Assembly: GCF_014196225.1 (NCBI RefSeq)
Contig: NZ_JACIDI010000020.1
Coordinates: 1 to 38,059 of the forward strand
Length of the DNA stretch: 38,059 bases
Direction of reading: 5' to 3'
Source of the DNA: Bacteroides pyogenes
GTDB lineage: Bacteria > Bacteroidota > Bacteroidia > Bacteroidales > Bacteroidaceae
Shown: piece by piece, positions 25,651-34,900 of the stretch
Layout of the letters: every line of letters begins with the position of its first letter
How positions within the stretch are numbered: the stretch's first letter is position 1
The notes under the pieces: generated by a model
Seen by the model: only the letters and a program-made list of their open reading frames with translations
What the model was told of the DNA's origin: nothing
Database searches by the model: none
Program-made: the position numbers and the translations under genes

Positions 25651-26538
25651 TTATTCGATACCGTGCGCATTTGCGGTAGAGTCGATCTTTTTAATCAACC
25701 CTTGAAGCACTGCGCCGGGACCGCACTCGGTGAAGTCTGTCGCGCCGTCGGCTATCATTTTTACAACAGTCTGTGTCCAACGTACGGGAGCGGTGAGTTG
25801 CGCCACCAGATTCTGCTTGATTTCCTCCGGATCGGTGTGCGGCAAAGCGTCTACATTTTGGTATACCGGGCATTTCGGAGTGTGGAAATGGGTGGCATTG
25901 ATGGCTGCGGCGAGTTCTATCTTTGCGGGATCCATCAACGGAGAATGAAACGCTCCGCCGACTTTCAACGGCAACGCGCGTTTGGCTCCGGCTGCTTTCA
26001 TCAGTTCGCACGCCTTCTCGATGCCGGGAACCGAACCGGAAATTACGATTTGTCCCGGGCAGTTGTAGTTGGCAGCCACGCACACTTCGCCTTCCGCAGA
26101 CACTGAGGCGCAGATCTCTTCCACCTTTTCGTCGGGCAACGCAAGGATGGCGGCCATTGTAGAAGGCGTTTTCTCGCAGGCTTTCTGCATCGCCATCGCA
26201 CGTGCGTAAACCAGCTTCAAACCGTCTTCGAAGCTCAGCGCGCCGGCGGCCACCAATGCCGAAAACTCTCCGAGCGAATGCCCGGCGGTCATTTCAGGTT
26301 TGAAATCATCGCCCATGCAAAGCGCGGAAATAACCGAATGCAGGAACACGGCAGGCTGGGTTACCTTTGTCTGACGGAGGTCTTCGTCCGTTCCTTCGAA
26401 CATAATATCTGTGATACGGTATCCGAGGATACCATTGGCTTTTTCAAACAAGTCCTTTGCTAAAGCTGAATTCTCATACAGGTCTTTGCCCATTCCGACA
26501 AACTGGGCGCCTTGACCGGGAAATACGAATGCTTTCAT
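25651..26538 (-). CDS. fabD: Malonyl-CoA:ACP transacylase
   Basis: This 295-residue enzyme loads malonyl groups onto acyl carrier protein for fatty-acid synthesis. The N-terminal FPGQGAQFVGMGKDLY, the nucleophile motif GHSLGE with S88, the malonate-binding arginine region (VYARAMAMQ, R113) and the catalytic His in GGAFHSPLM (H198) are all present, as is Q163 in NCPGQIVISG. The length is complete. It has its own -7 box at 26574-26581 and is separated from thiD upstream by 89 bases, so it is probably transcribed alone. Its other usual neighbours (fabH, fabF, fabG) are not in the window. Confidence 0.97.
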   Translation of the reverse strand: MKAFVFPGQGAQFVGMGKDLYENSALAKDLFEKANGILGYRITDIMFEGTDEDLRQTKVTQPAVFLHSVISALCMGDDFKPEMTAGHSLGEFSALVAAGALSFEDGLKLVYARAMAMQKACEKTPSTMAAILALPDEKVEEICASVSAEGEVCVAANYNCPGQIVISGSVPGIEKACELMKAAGAKRALPLKVGGAFHSPLMDPAKIELAAAINATHFHTPKCPVYQNVDALPHTDPEEIKQNLVAQLTAPVRWTQTVVKMIADGATDFTECGPGAVLQGLIKKIDSTANAHGIE

Positions 26539-26573
26539 GTCTTTTCTATTTTAATTTATTGTTAATTGCATCG

Positions 26574-26581
26574 CAAAGGTA
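26574..26581 (-). promoter_or_regulatory. -7 box of fabD
   Basis: The minus strand reads TACCTTTG, 36 bases before the fabD ATG, in the short gap after thiD. The -33 element is unclear. Confidence 0.55.
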
Positions 26582-26627
26582 TACTTTTTTGCAATACGAC
26601 GGCACAAAAATCCTTTTTTTGTGCAAT

Positions 26628-27431
26628 TCACTTGTGGAAATGCCACAACGGACCGTTGCCGTGTCCGATGTTCAGTTCCTTTGCGGCGAGGATGGAGCGG
26701 GTGATGTAGTCTTTCGCTTGCCGCACCGAATCTTGCAAAGAACATTCCCGCGCAAGATAAGTGGCTATGGCGGAAGAAAGCGTGCATCCCGTTCCGTGCA
26801 GATTGCGGCTTTCTATCTTCGGTTGCTCGTAGCCGAGCGTTGTGCCTGAGGCGCGAAGCAGGTCGAACGCCTTGTCGCCCGGCAGATGTCCTCCTTTTAT
26901 CAACACCGAAGTATGGTAAGTATCTGCCAGCTTACGGGCAACCTCCCGCATCTCTTGCAGGCCCTCCGCCGTTTCGCCGGAAAGGATTTCCGCCTCGTGA
27001 AGGTTCGGCGTGACAAGGGTGGTGAGGGGCAACAATTCCTGCTTCACCCTTCCGACGGCTTCTTCCGTCATCAGCCTTTTCCCGCTGGTAGATACCATTA
27101 CCGGGTCGTAAACAACGTGTGCCGGACGGTATTTCCGCAGGCAGGCAGCTATGGTTCCTACCATATCGGCGTCATAAATCATCCCGATTTTCACGGCGGA
27201 AGGCTTCAGATCGTCCATCACCGCTTCTATTTGCCCGCGTACGACATCCGCAGGAACCGGATGTACCGCCGCTACGCCCCACGTGTTCTGTACGGTAATC
27301 GCCGTGATGGCGGTTGCCGCATACCCGCCCAATGCCGAGATTGTCTTCATGTCCGCCTGTATTCCCGCTCCTCCGGAGCAGTCGGAACCGGCAACGGATA
27401 AAATGACCGGATGATTTTCCATTTCGTTCAT
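26628..27431 (-). CDS. thiD: Hydroxymethylpyrimidine (phosphate) kinase
   Basis: This 267-residue ribokinase-fold enzyme phosphorylates hydroxymethylpyrimidine and its monophosphate in thiamine synthesis or salvage. Signatures are VAGSDCSGGAGIQADMKT at the start (substrate site), VKIGMIYDADMV, DPVMVSTSGKRL, TPNLHEAEIL and the anion-hole loop LHGTGCTLSSAIA with the catalytic Cys. I start at the ATG 27431 (MNEMENHPVILSV); an ATG at 27422 is nearly as good. The frame is open far upstream, but that part has no ThiD character. A near -7 match (TATCTTTA) lies at 27443-27450. I see no TPP riboswitch before it, unlike many thiamine genes. Other thi genes are absent from the window. Confidence 0.93.
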   Translation of the reverse strand: MNEMENHPVILSVAGSDCSGGAGIQADMKTISALGGYAATAITAITVQNTWGVAAVHPVPADVVRGQIEAVMDDLKPSAVKIGMIYDADMVGTIAACLRKYRPAHVVYDPVMVSTSGKRLMTEEAVGRVKQELLPLTTLVTPNLHEAEILSGETAEGLQEMREVARKLADTYHTSVLIKGGHLPGDKAFDLLRASGTTLGYEQPKIESRNLHGTGCTLSSAIATYLARECSLQDSVRQAKDYITRSILAAKELNIGHGNGPLWHFHK

Positions 27432-27729
27432 ATATTTTCGGTAAAGATAAAGTAAAAACGGATAGCAGCCAAACGGCTTCGGGAGTTCGGCGGATGCCAG
27501 GCGGGGGAGTCGTAAGGTCGGCATATCTCTTTTGCGCCCGCTGCGGATGCGCGCTTCCGGACATATTTGTTCGTTTCCTCCGCCGGGTGTTGCGCTGCCT
27601 TTCCCCATCGCACGGAAAGGTTGGTGCGCAGATGCTTTGCGGAAGAAAAAGTGCGGAAAAGAAAAGCCGCTTTCGGAAAAAAGAGAAAGGATTTGTGCCG
27701 GCTTGGATGCAATAAATGCCAAATTCCAT
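27432..27729. other. Divergent gap between thiD and nrdA
   Basis: Nearly 300 bases, GC-rich at 27480-27620 and purine-rich near 27640-27695. Short open frames exist on both strands but look like chance. I recognise no RNA motif here. It must hold the thiD promoter and the upstream part of the nrdA promoter. Confidence 0.4.
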
Positions 27730-27737
27730 TATCTTTG
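27730..27737 (+). promoter_or_regulatory. -7 box of nrdAB
   Basis: TATCTTTG fits TAnnTTTG and lies just before the riboswitch, giving a leader of about 260 bases. Confidence 0.55.
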
Positions 27738-27741
27738 CTGC

Positions 27742-27937
27742 CGAATTGGTTCCGGGCAGAGTTCTTCCTCTATCCGGATGAAAAGGGAATCGGGTGCAAA
27801 TCCCGGACAGTCCCGCTGCTGTGAAGCTCCGTTTATAAATTACGATAAATACTATAATAACCACTGGCTGCTTTGAGGAGACGAAGCGCCGGGAAGGTAT
27901 CGGAAATGAGGAGTCAGTCAGAAGACCTGCCGTTCAT
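27742..27937 (+). promoter_or_regulatory. Cobalamin (B12) riboswitch upstream of nrdA
   Basis: The conserved aptamer segments are easily read: GGTT near 27748, GGGAATCGGGTGCAAATCCC followed by a GGACAGTCCCGCTGCTGTGA stretch (27787-27830), and AGTCAGTCAGAAGACCTGCC near 27912-27931. A candidate expression-platform hairpin, CTGTTTC (27944-27950) with GAAGCAG (27966-27972), lies between the aptamer and the nrdA ATG at 28007. There is no T-tract, so translational control is more likely than termination. By the usual logic, bound cobalamin would turn nrdAB down. Confidence 0.93.
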
Positions 27938-28006
27938 CAAAGGCTGTTTCTACTCGTGGGATAGGGAAGCAGTGCGAAAGATTTCATAATTCATTAAAAA
28001 CGTTTC

Positions 28007-30526
28007 ATGGAAATAATCAAGAGAAATGGGACGACGGAGCTTTACGACAAAGAAAAGATTGCCGTCGCCATGCGGAAAAGTTTCTCCAGCACCGGGCAGC
28101 AAGTCGCCGATCAGGTCATTTACGCTATGGCCGGCGAAGTGGAGTCGTTTGTCCGTGACTGCATAGACAATCGCAGCGTAGAAAAGATACAGGATGAAGT
28201 AGAAAAGGTGTTGATGGAGCACGGTTTCTATGCCGAGGCCAAAAACTATATCCTGTATCGCTGGCAACGCACCGAGCGCAGAAAAGCACTGAACAACATT
28301 GCAGGCGAACTGCGTGATGAAAGCATTACGCACGTGCTTAAAGGCATACAGGCGGATTTTCCCGAAAGCGAATACAGCCTGACCCTGCTTGCCGAGAAGT
28401 TTTCCGGATTTTGCAAGCCGGAAATGTCCACCGACGAACGTTTGGAAGCGCTTATCAAAGCGGCTGTGGAACTTACCACGCAGGATGCGCCTTCATGGGA
28501 GTTCATCGCCGCGCGCCTGCTCGCCCATCAGTTGAAGGCAAAGCTCGAACGGCAAGCCGAAGCTGCGGGAATCGGTTCTTTCTACGACAAATTGCGCTAT
28601 CTTACGAAAGAAGGACTGTATGGCAGCTATATACTCAACACGTATTCGCAGGAAGAGATTGAGGAGGCCGCCGGCTTTATGCAGCCCGAACGGGATAAGT
28701 TGCTGAACTATTCGGGACTGGATTTATTGGCGAAACGTTATCTCATCCGCACCCATTCGCACGAGCCGGTGGAGTCGGTACAGGAAATGTACCTCGGCAT
28801 AGCGTTGCATCTGGCGATGCCCGAAAAGAACGACAGGCTTCAGTGGGTTCGTAAGTTCTACGACTTGCTTAGTCGGCTGGAAGTGACGATGGCTACGCCG
28901 ACGCTGGCTAATGCGCGTAAACCTTATCACCAGCTTTCCAGTTGCTTCATCGATACGGTTCCCGACAGTCTGGAAGGAATCTACAGAAGTATCGACAACT
29001 TTGCGATCGTCAGCAAGTTCGGCGGTGGAATGGGGCTTTACTTCGGTAAGGTTCGTGCCTCCGGCGGTGACATTCGCGGCTTTAAAGGAGTGGCGGGCGG
29101 AGTCATTCGCTGGATGAAACTGGTCAATGATACGGCTGTTGCGGTCGATCAGCTGGGTATGAGGCAAGGCGCCGTAGCCGTCTATCTCGATGTTTGGCAC
29201 AAAGACCTGCCCGAATTTTTACAGCTCCGCACGAACAACGGAGACGACCGCATGAAAGCGCACGACATCTTCCCGGCCGTTTGCTACCCCGACCTCTTCT
29301 GGAAAATGGCCAAAGAGGATCTGAACCAGACTTGGCATTTATTCTGTCCCAATGAGATTCTGAAAATCAAAGGTTATTGTCTGGAAGATTATTACGGGAA
29401 AGAGTGGGAGAAAAGATACTTGGACTGTGTAAAGGATGCCCGCATCTCCAAACGTACCATCAGCATTAAGGATATCGTGAGGCTGACGTTGCGATCGGCG
29501 GTCGAAACGGGCACTCCGTTCACGTTCAACCGCGATACGGTGAACCGGGCCAATCCCAACAACCACCGCGGCATTATTTATTGTTCCAACCTGTGTACGG
29601 AAATCGCCCAGAATATGTCGCCCATAGAAACGGTTTCCACCGAAATCCGGTCGGAAGAGGGCGATACGATCGTGGTAAACACTTTCCGTCCCGGCGATTT
29701 TGTCGTATGCAACCTTGCCAGCCTGTCGTTGGGACACCTGCCGTTGGAAGACAAGGAGCAGATGAAAGAGAAGGTGGCGACAGTGGTGCGCGCACTCGAT
29801 AACGTGATCGATCTGAACTTTTATCCCCTTCCTTACGCTAAGATAACGAATCATCGCTATCGCAGCATCGGACTGGGAGTGAGCGGTTATCACCATGCTT
29901 TGGCGATTCGGGGCATTGCGTGGGAGAGCGAAGAACATCTCCGCTTTGCCGATCAGGTATTCGAAAACATCAACTATGCCGCTATCGAAGCAAGTGCCGA
30001 GCTGGCAAAAGAAAAAGGAAGCTATGCTTATTTCGAAGGAAGCGACTGGCAGACCGGAGCCTATTTCTCCAAACGGGGGTACGTTTCGCAGGCTTGGAAC
30101 GAACTGGCGGTAAAGGTTGCCGCATGCGGCATGCGAAACGCTTATTTGCTTGCTATCGCTCCTACAAGCAGCACCGGCATCATTGCGGGAACTACGGCAG
30201 GAATCGATCCGGTAATGAAACGCTTCTTTCTGGAGGAGAAGAAAGGGGCGATGCTTCCCCGTGTGGCTCCGGCTTTATCCGGCAAAACTTTCTGGATGTA
30301 CAAAGGAGCTTACTTGCTCGACCAGCAATGGAGCATCCGCGCCGCCGGCATTCGTCAGTTGCATATCGACCAATCTCAAAGTCTGAACCTTTATATAACC
30401 AATGATTTCAGTATGCGTCAGGTTCTCGACTTATATCTGCTGGCATGGGAGTGCGGCGTGAAGACACTGTATTACGTGCGCGGCAAATCGCTGGAAGTGG
30501 AAGAATGCGAAAGCTGTGCATCTTAA
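28007..30526 (+). CDS. nrdA: Class Ia ribonucleoside-diphosphate reductase, alpha subunit
   Basis: This 839-residue subunit reduces ribonucleoside diphosphates to deoxy forms. An N-terminal ATP-cone (RNGTTELYDKEKIAVAMRKS, about 5-90) gives allosteric activity control. Active-site residues by motif are C313 (SSCFIDT) and C568 (FVVCNLAS) as the redox pair and C530 in SNLCTEIA as the radical cysteine. The C-terminal shuttle pair C834/C837 lies in ECESC. The loop LLAIAPTSSTGIIAGTTAGI is typical of R1. The length is normal for class Ia with one ATP-cone. The enzyme needs no B12, yet a cobalamin riboswitch lies just upstream, which suggests a B12-dependent reductase elsewhere in the genome. nrdB follows after 28 bases. 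Confidence 0.96.
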   Translation: MEIIKRNGTTELYDKEKIAVAMRKSFSSTGQQVADQVIYAMAGEVESFVRDCIDNRSVEKIQDEVEKVLMEHGFYAEAKNYILYRWQRTERRKALNNIAGELRDESITHVLKGIQADFPESEYSLTLLAEKFSGFCKPEMSTDERLEALIKAAVELTTQDAPSWEFIAARLLAHQLKAKLERQAEAAGIGSFYDKLRYLTKEGLYGSYILNTYSQEEIEEAAGFMQPERDKLLNYSGLDLLAKRYLIRTHSHEPVESVQEMYLGIALHLAMPEKNDRLQWVRKFYDLLSRLEVTMATPTLANARKPYHQLSSCFIDTVPDSLEGIYRSIDNFAIVSKFGGGMGLYFGKVRASGGDIRGFKGVAGGVIRWMKLVNDTAVAVDQLGMRQGAVAVYLDVWHKDLPEFLQLRTNNGDDRMKAHDIFPAVCYPDLFWKMAKEDLNQTWHLFCPNEILKIKGYCLEDYYGKEWEKRYLDCVKDARISKRTISIKDIVRLTLRSAVETGTPFTFNRDTVNRANPNNHRGIIYCSNLCTEIAQNMSPIETVSTEIRSEEGDTIVVNTFRPGDFVVCNLASLSLGHLPLEDKEQMKEKVATVVRALDNVIDLNFYPLPYAKITNHRYRSIGLGVSGYHHALAIRGIAWESEEHLRFADQVFENINYAAIEASAELAKEKGSYAYFEGSDWQTGAYFSKRGYVSQAWNELAVKVAACGMRNAYLLAIAPTSSTGIIAGTTAGIDPVMKRFFLEEKKGAMLPRVAPALSGKTFWMYKGAYLLDQQWSIRAAGIRQLHIDQSQSLNLYITNDFSMRQVLDLYLLAWECGVKTLYYVRGKSLEVEECESCAS

Positions 30527-30554
30527 AGAAGAAGAAAAATAAAAAAGAAATAGA

Positions 30555-31607
30555 ATGATGGAAATCAAGAAATTAAAGAAGAATGCCCTCTTCAATCCGC
30601 AGGGCGACACGGAAATACGGCTGAGGCGAATGGTGGGGGGAAATACAACCAACCTGAACGACTTCAACAACATGCGCTATAAGTGGGTAAGCGATTGGTA
30701 TCGTCAGGCGATGAACAACTTCTGGATACCCGAAGAAATCAACTTAACGCAAGATACCAAAGACTATCCGCATCTGGACAAAGCGGAGCGGACTGCGTAT
30801 GACAAGATTCTGAGTTTCCTCGTGTTCCTCGATTCTTTGCAGAGCAACAACCTGCCAACCATCAGCGAGTATATCACGGCCAACGAGGTGAACCTTTGCC
30901 TTCATATTCAGGCGTTTCAGGAATGTGTGCACAGTCAGAGCTACAGTTATATGCTCGATACGATTTGCAGCCCCGAAGAACGGAATGAAATTCTGTATCA
31001 ATGGAAAACCGACGAGCATCTGCTGAAGCGGAATACGTTTATCGGCAACTGCTATAACGAGTTTCAGGAGAGTCAGGACGGGTTTACGCTCATGAAGACG
31101 CTCATCGCCAATTATATTCTCGAAGGCATTTACTTTTACAGCGGCTTTATGTTTTTCTACAACCTGAGCCGCAACGGGAAAATGTCCGGATCGGCTCAGG
31201 AAATCCGCTACATCAACCGTGATGAGAATACGCATCTCTGGTTGTTCCGCAATATTATTCTGGAACTGAAGAAAGAAGAACCCGATTTGTTCACTCCCGA
31301 TAAGGTGGAAGTATACGAGGCCATGATGCGCGAAGGCGTGCAGCAGGAAATAGACTGGGGGCAATATGTGATAGGTGATCATATACAAGGGTTGAATAAG
31401 AAGATGATTGCCGACTACATTCGCTTCCTTGGAAATCTGCGTTGGAGCAGTCTCGGCTTCGACCCTTTGTACGAAGACAACCGGAAAGAGCCGGAAAGCA
31501 TGCATTGGGTGTCGCAATATTCGAATGCCAACATGGTGAAAACCGATTTCTTCGAAGCGAAAAGCACCGCTTACGCAAAGAGTACCGCGTTGGAAGACGA
31601 CTTGTAG
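30555..31607 (+). CDS. nrdB: Class Ia ribonucleoside-diphosphate reductase, beta (radical) subunit
   Basis: This 350-residue R2 protein carries the di-metal centre and tyrosyl radical for NrdA. The ligands are in place: D93 (FLDSLQ), E123 and H126 (FQECVHSQSY), the Glu in YILEGIYFYSG, and Glu/His in RDENTHLWL. The radical tyrosine is Y130, with the same E-x2-H-x3-Y spacing as E. coli E115/H118/Y122. The C-terminus ends in an acidic tail (TALEDDL), as needed to dock on R1. It is co-transcribed with nrdA under the B12 riboswitch and followed by a strong terminator at 31808. The radical should need oxygen to form, so the pair may serve microaerobic conditions or B12 shortage. Confidence 0.96.
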   Translation: MMEIKKLKKNALFNPQGDTEIRLRRMVGGNTTNLNDFNNMRYKWVSDWYRQAMNNFWIPEEINLTQDTKDYPHLDKAERTAYDKILSFLVFLDSLQSNNLPTISEYITANEVNLCLHIQAFQECVHSQSYSYMLDTICSPEERNEILYQWKTDEHLLKRNTFIGNCYNEFQESQDGFTLMKTLIANYILEGIYFYSGFMFFYNLSRNGKMSGSAQEIRYINRDENTHLWLFRNIILELKKEEPDLFTPDKVEVYEAMMREGVQQEIDWGQYVIGDHIQGLNKKMIADYIRFLGNLRWSSLGFDPLYEDNRKEPESMHWVSQYSNANMVKTDFFEAKSTAYAKSTALEDDL

Positions 31608-31740
31608 CAGATTACGGCATCGTTTGTGAGAAAAAAGTGGCGATACCGGAAAAAGAAAACATAATCTTCGGAAAGCGATTCTATCTCCTTTCTGTATCGT
31701 ATATAATTCCGAATGTTATTCAATCTGTTATATCGCTGTT

Positions 31741-31763
31741 TTACAATGAAATATACATTGTAA
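31741..31763. repeat. Short perfect inverted repeat
   Basis: TTACAATG (31741-31748) is complementary to CATTGTAA (31756-31763) with a 7-base A/T spacer. It lies in the non-coding gap between nrdB and ileS. It could be an operator-like site or a weak hairpin. The rest of 31608-31807 shows nothing I recognise. Confidence 0.45.
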
Positions 31764-31807
31764 TATAAATAGTCTGTTGAAATAAAGCTCTGCTTGAATA
31801 AAGTTGA

Positions 31808-31849
31808 ATCAGTTGTCCGAACGCACTCTGTCGGGCAACTGATTTTTTT
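31808..31849 (+). terminator. Intrinsic terminator of nrdAB
   Basis: ATCAGTTGTCCGA (31808-31820) pairs with TCGGGCAACTGAT (31831-31843) with one G-U pair, followed by a run of T to 31849. Confidence 0.9.
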
Positions 31850-31923
31850 CTTCCGAATGATCGGGAAACAGAAGAATTTTATTTTTTCCTTTCGTCTTTA
31901 TATCAGTAAATAAATGTTTTTTG

Positions 31924-31931
31924 TAACTTTG
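31924..31931 (+). promoter_or_regulatory. -7 box of ileS
   Basis: TAACTTTG fits TAnnTTTG and lies 65 bases before the ileS ATG, in an A/T-rich stretch. No clean -33 element is visible. Confidence 0.5.
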
Positions 31932-31996
31932 CACCCTTAAAAATGGGATATTCCTAAAACGGTAATTGTAAAATAGTTAAATAGATAAATAAACTC

Positions 31997-34900
31997 ATGG
32001 GTAAGAGATTTACTGAGTATTCGCAGTTTGACCTCTCTCAGGTGAACAAAGAGGTATTGAAGAAATGGGACGAGAACCATGTTTTCGCCAAAAGTATGAC
32101 AGAACGTGAAGGCTGTCCTTCGTTTGTTTTTTTCGAAGGGCCCCCCTCGGCAAACGGTATGCCGGGTATTCACCACGTAATGGCTCGTACCATCAAAGAT
32201 ATCTTCTGCCGTTACAAAACGATGAAAGGATACCAGGTAAAGCGTAAAGCCGGTTGGGATACGCATGGTCTTCCTGTGGAGCTGGGCGTGGAAAAAGCGT
32301 TGGGCATTACGAAAGAGGATATCGGAAAAAAGATTTCCGTTGCCGAATATAATGCCGCCTGCCGCAAGGAGGTGATGAAGTACACCAAAGAGTGGGAAGA
32401 CCTGACACATAAAATGGGGTATTGGGTGGATATGCAGCATCCTTACATCACCTACGACAACCGTTATATCGAAACTTTATGGTGGCTGCTGAAACAGCTC
32501 TACAAGAAAGGTTTGCTATACAAGGGATATACCATTCAGCCTTACTCGCCGGCTGCGGGAACAGGCCTGAGCTCTCATGAGTTGAACCAGCCCGGATGCT
32601 ATCGCGATGTAAAAGATACCACTGTTGTCGCTCAGTTTAAGATAAAAAATCCCAAACCGGAAATGGCCGGATGGGGAACTCCTTATTTTATCGCCTGGAC
32701 TACGACTCCGTGGACGCTGCCCTCGAATACGGCACTCTGCGTAGGACCGAAAATCGATTACGTTGCCGTGCAGACGTACAACGCATATACAGGCGATCCC
32801 ATCACCGTGATTCTGGCAAAAGCGTTGCTGAACGCGCACTTCAATCCGAAGGCTGCCGAGCTGAAGCTCGAAGATTATAAAGCGGGAGACAAGCTCGTAC
32901 CTTTCAGAGTAATAGCCGAATATAAAGGTACCGACCTTATCGGCATGGAATACGAACAGTTGATTCCATGGGTGAAGCCGGTAGAAGTATCCGAAGAAGG
33001 AAACTGGACGAGAAGCGATAACGGTTTCCGTGTCATTCCCGGCGATTATGTAACGACGGAAGACGGTACGGGTATCGTACACATCGCGCCTACTTTCGGT
33101 GCCGACGACGCCAATGTGGCACGTGCGGCAGGCATCCCTTCTCTTTTCATGATCAATAAAAAAGGGGAGACCCGCCCGATGGTGGATCTCACCGGCAAAT
33201 TCTATACTCTCGATGAACTGGACGAAACATTCGTCAAAGAATGTATAGATGCAGACAAATATAAGGAATATCAGGGAGCATGGGTGAAGAATGCTTACGA
33301 TCCCCAGTTTACCGTCGACGGAAAGTACGACGAGAACGCGGCGCAGGCGGCGGAGTCGCTGGATATCGCCCTTGTCATGATGATGAAGATGAGCAATCTG
33401 GCTTTCAAGATCGAGAAGCATGTCCACAATTATCCGCATTGCTGGCGTACGGACAAACCGATACTTTATTATCCGCTCGACAGCTGGTTTATTCGTTCCA
33501 CTGCTTGCAGGGAAAGAATGATGGAACTGAATAAAACCATCAACTGGAAACCGGAATCTACCGGAACCGGACGTTTCGGCAAGTGGCTGGAGAATCTGAA
33601 CGACTGGAACCTGAGCCGTTCGCGTTATTGGGGAACGCCGCTTCCTATCTGGCGCACAGAAGATTATTCGGACGAAAAATGTATCGAGTCTGTAGAAGAA
33701 CTTTATAACGAAATAGAGAAATCGGTGGCTGCCGGATTCATGAAGTCGAATCCGTACAAGGAAAAAGGTTTCGTGCCGGGCGAATACACCGAAGCGAACT
33801 ATGAGAAGATCGACCTTCACCGTCCGTATGTCGACGATATTATTCTTGTTTCTAAAGATGGCCGCCCCATGAAGCGCGAATCCGACCTTATCGACGTTTG
33901 GTTCGATTCGGGTTCCATGCCTTACGCTCAAATCCATTATCCGTTCGAAAACAAAGAATTGTTGGACAACCGTCAGGTATATCCCGCCGACTTCATTGCC
34001 GAAGGAGTAGACCAGACACGCGGTTGGTTCTTTACTCTGCACGCCATTGCGACCATGGTTTTCGACAGTGTTTCGTATAAAGCGGTTATTTCCAACGGAC
34101 TGGTGCTCGACAAGAATGGAAACAAAATGTCGAAGCGCTTGGGCAATGCGGTCGATCCGTTCGCCACTATCGAGAAATACGGTTCCGACCCGTTGCGTTG
34201 GTACATGATTACCAATGCTTCCCCGTGGGATAACCTGAAGTTCGATGTGGAGGGAGTAGAGGAGGTCCGCCGCAAATTCTTCGGAACACTGTACAATACA
34301 TATTCGTTCTTCGCGCTTTATGCCAATGTAGACGGATTCGAATATAAAGAAGCGGATGTGCCGATGGAAGAGCGTCCGGAAATCGACCGCTGGATCTTAT
34401 CGGTACTGAATAGCCTGATTAAGGAAGTAGACAACTGCTACAACGAATATGAGCCTACTAAGGCAGGCCGGTTGATTGCCGATTTTGTGAACGACAATTT
34501 ATCTAACTGGTACGTGCGTCTCAACCGCAAACGTTTCTGGGGAGGCGAATTCACGCAAGATAAGCTTTCCGCCTATCAGACATTGTATACTTGCCTTGAA
34601 ACCGTAGCCAAATTGATGGCTCCTATCTCCCCGTTCTATGCCGATCGTCTCTATACCGATTTGATTGCCGCATCCGGCCATGAGCAGGTTGTTTCCGTTC
34701 ATTTGGCCCAATTCCCGCAATACCGGGAAGAAATGATCAACGGAGAATTGGAGGCCCGTATGAAGATGGCGCAGGATGTCACCTCCATGGTATTGGCTCT
34801 GCGCCGTAAAGTCAATATCAAAGTGCGTCAACCGCTGCAATGCATTATGATACCGGCGGTGGATGAAGAGCAAAAAATGCACATCGAGGCAGTGAAAAAC

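Noticed and set aside
27432..27729. TPP riboswitch before thiD
   Set aside because: I looked on the minus strand for the conserved CTGAGA and ACCTGATCTGG-type segments and did not find them.
27494..27876. Short plus-strand frames upstream of and into the riboswitch
   Set aside because: They run into the structured cobalamin aptamer and have no protein-like features.
32516..34042. A 508-codon minus-strand open frame opposite ileS
   Set aside because: ileS has unmistakable motifs throughout this interval; the antisense product shows no family features.
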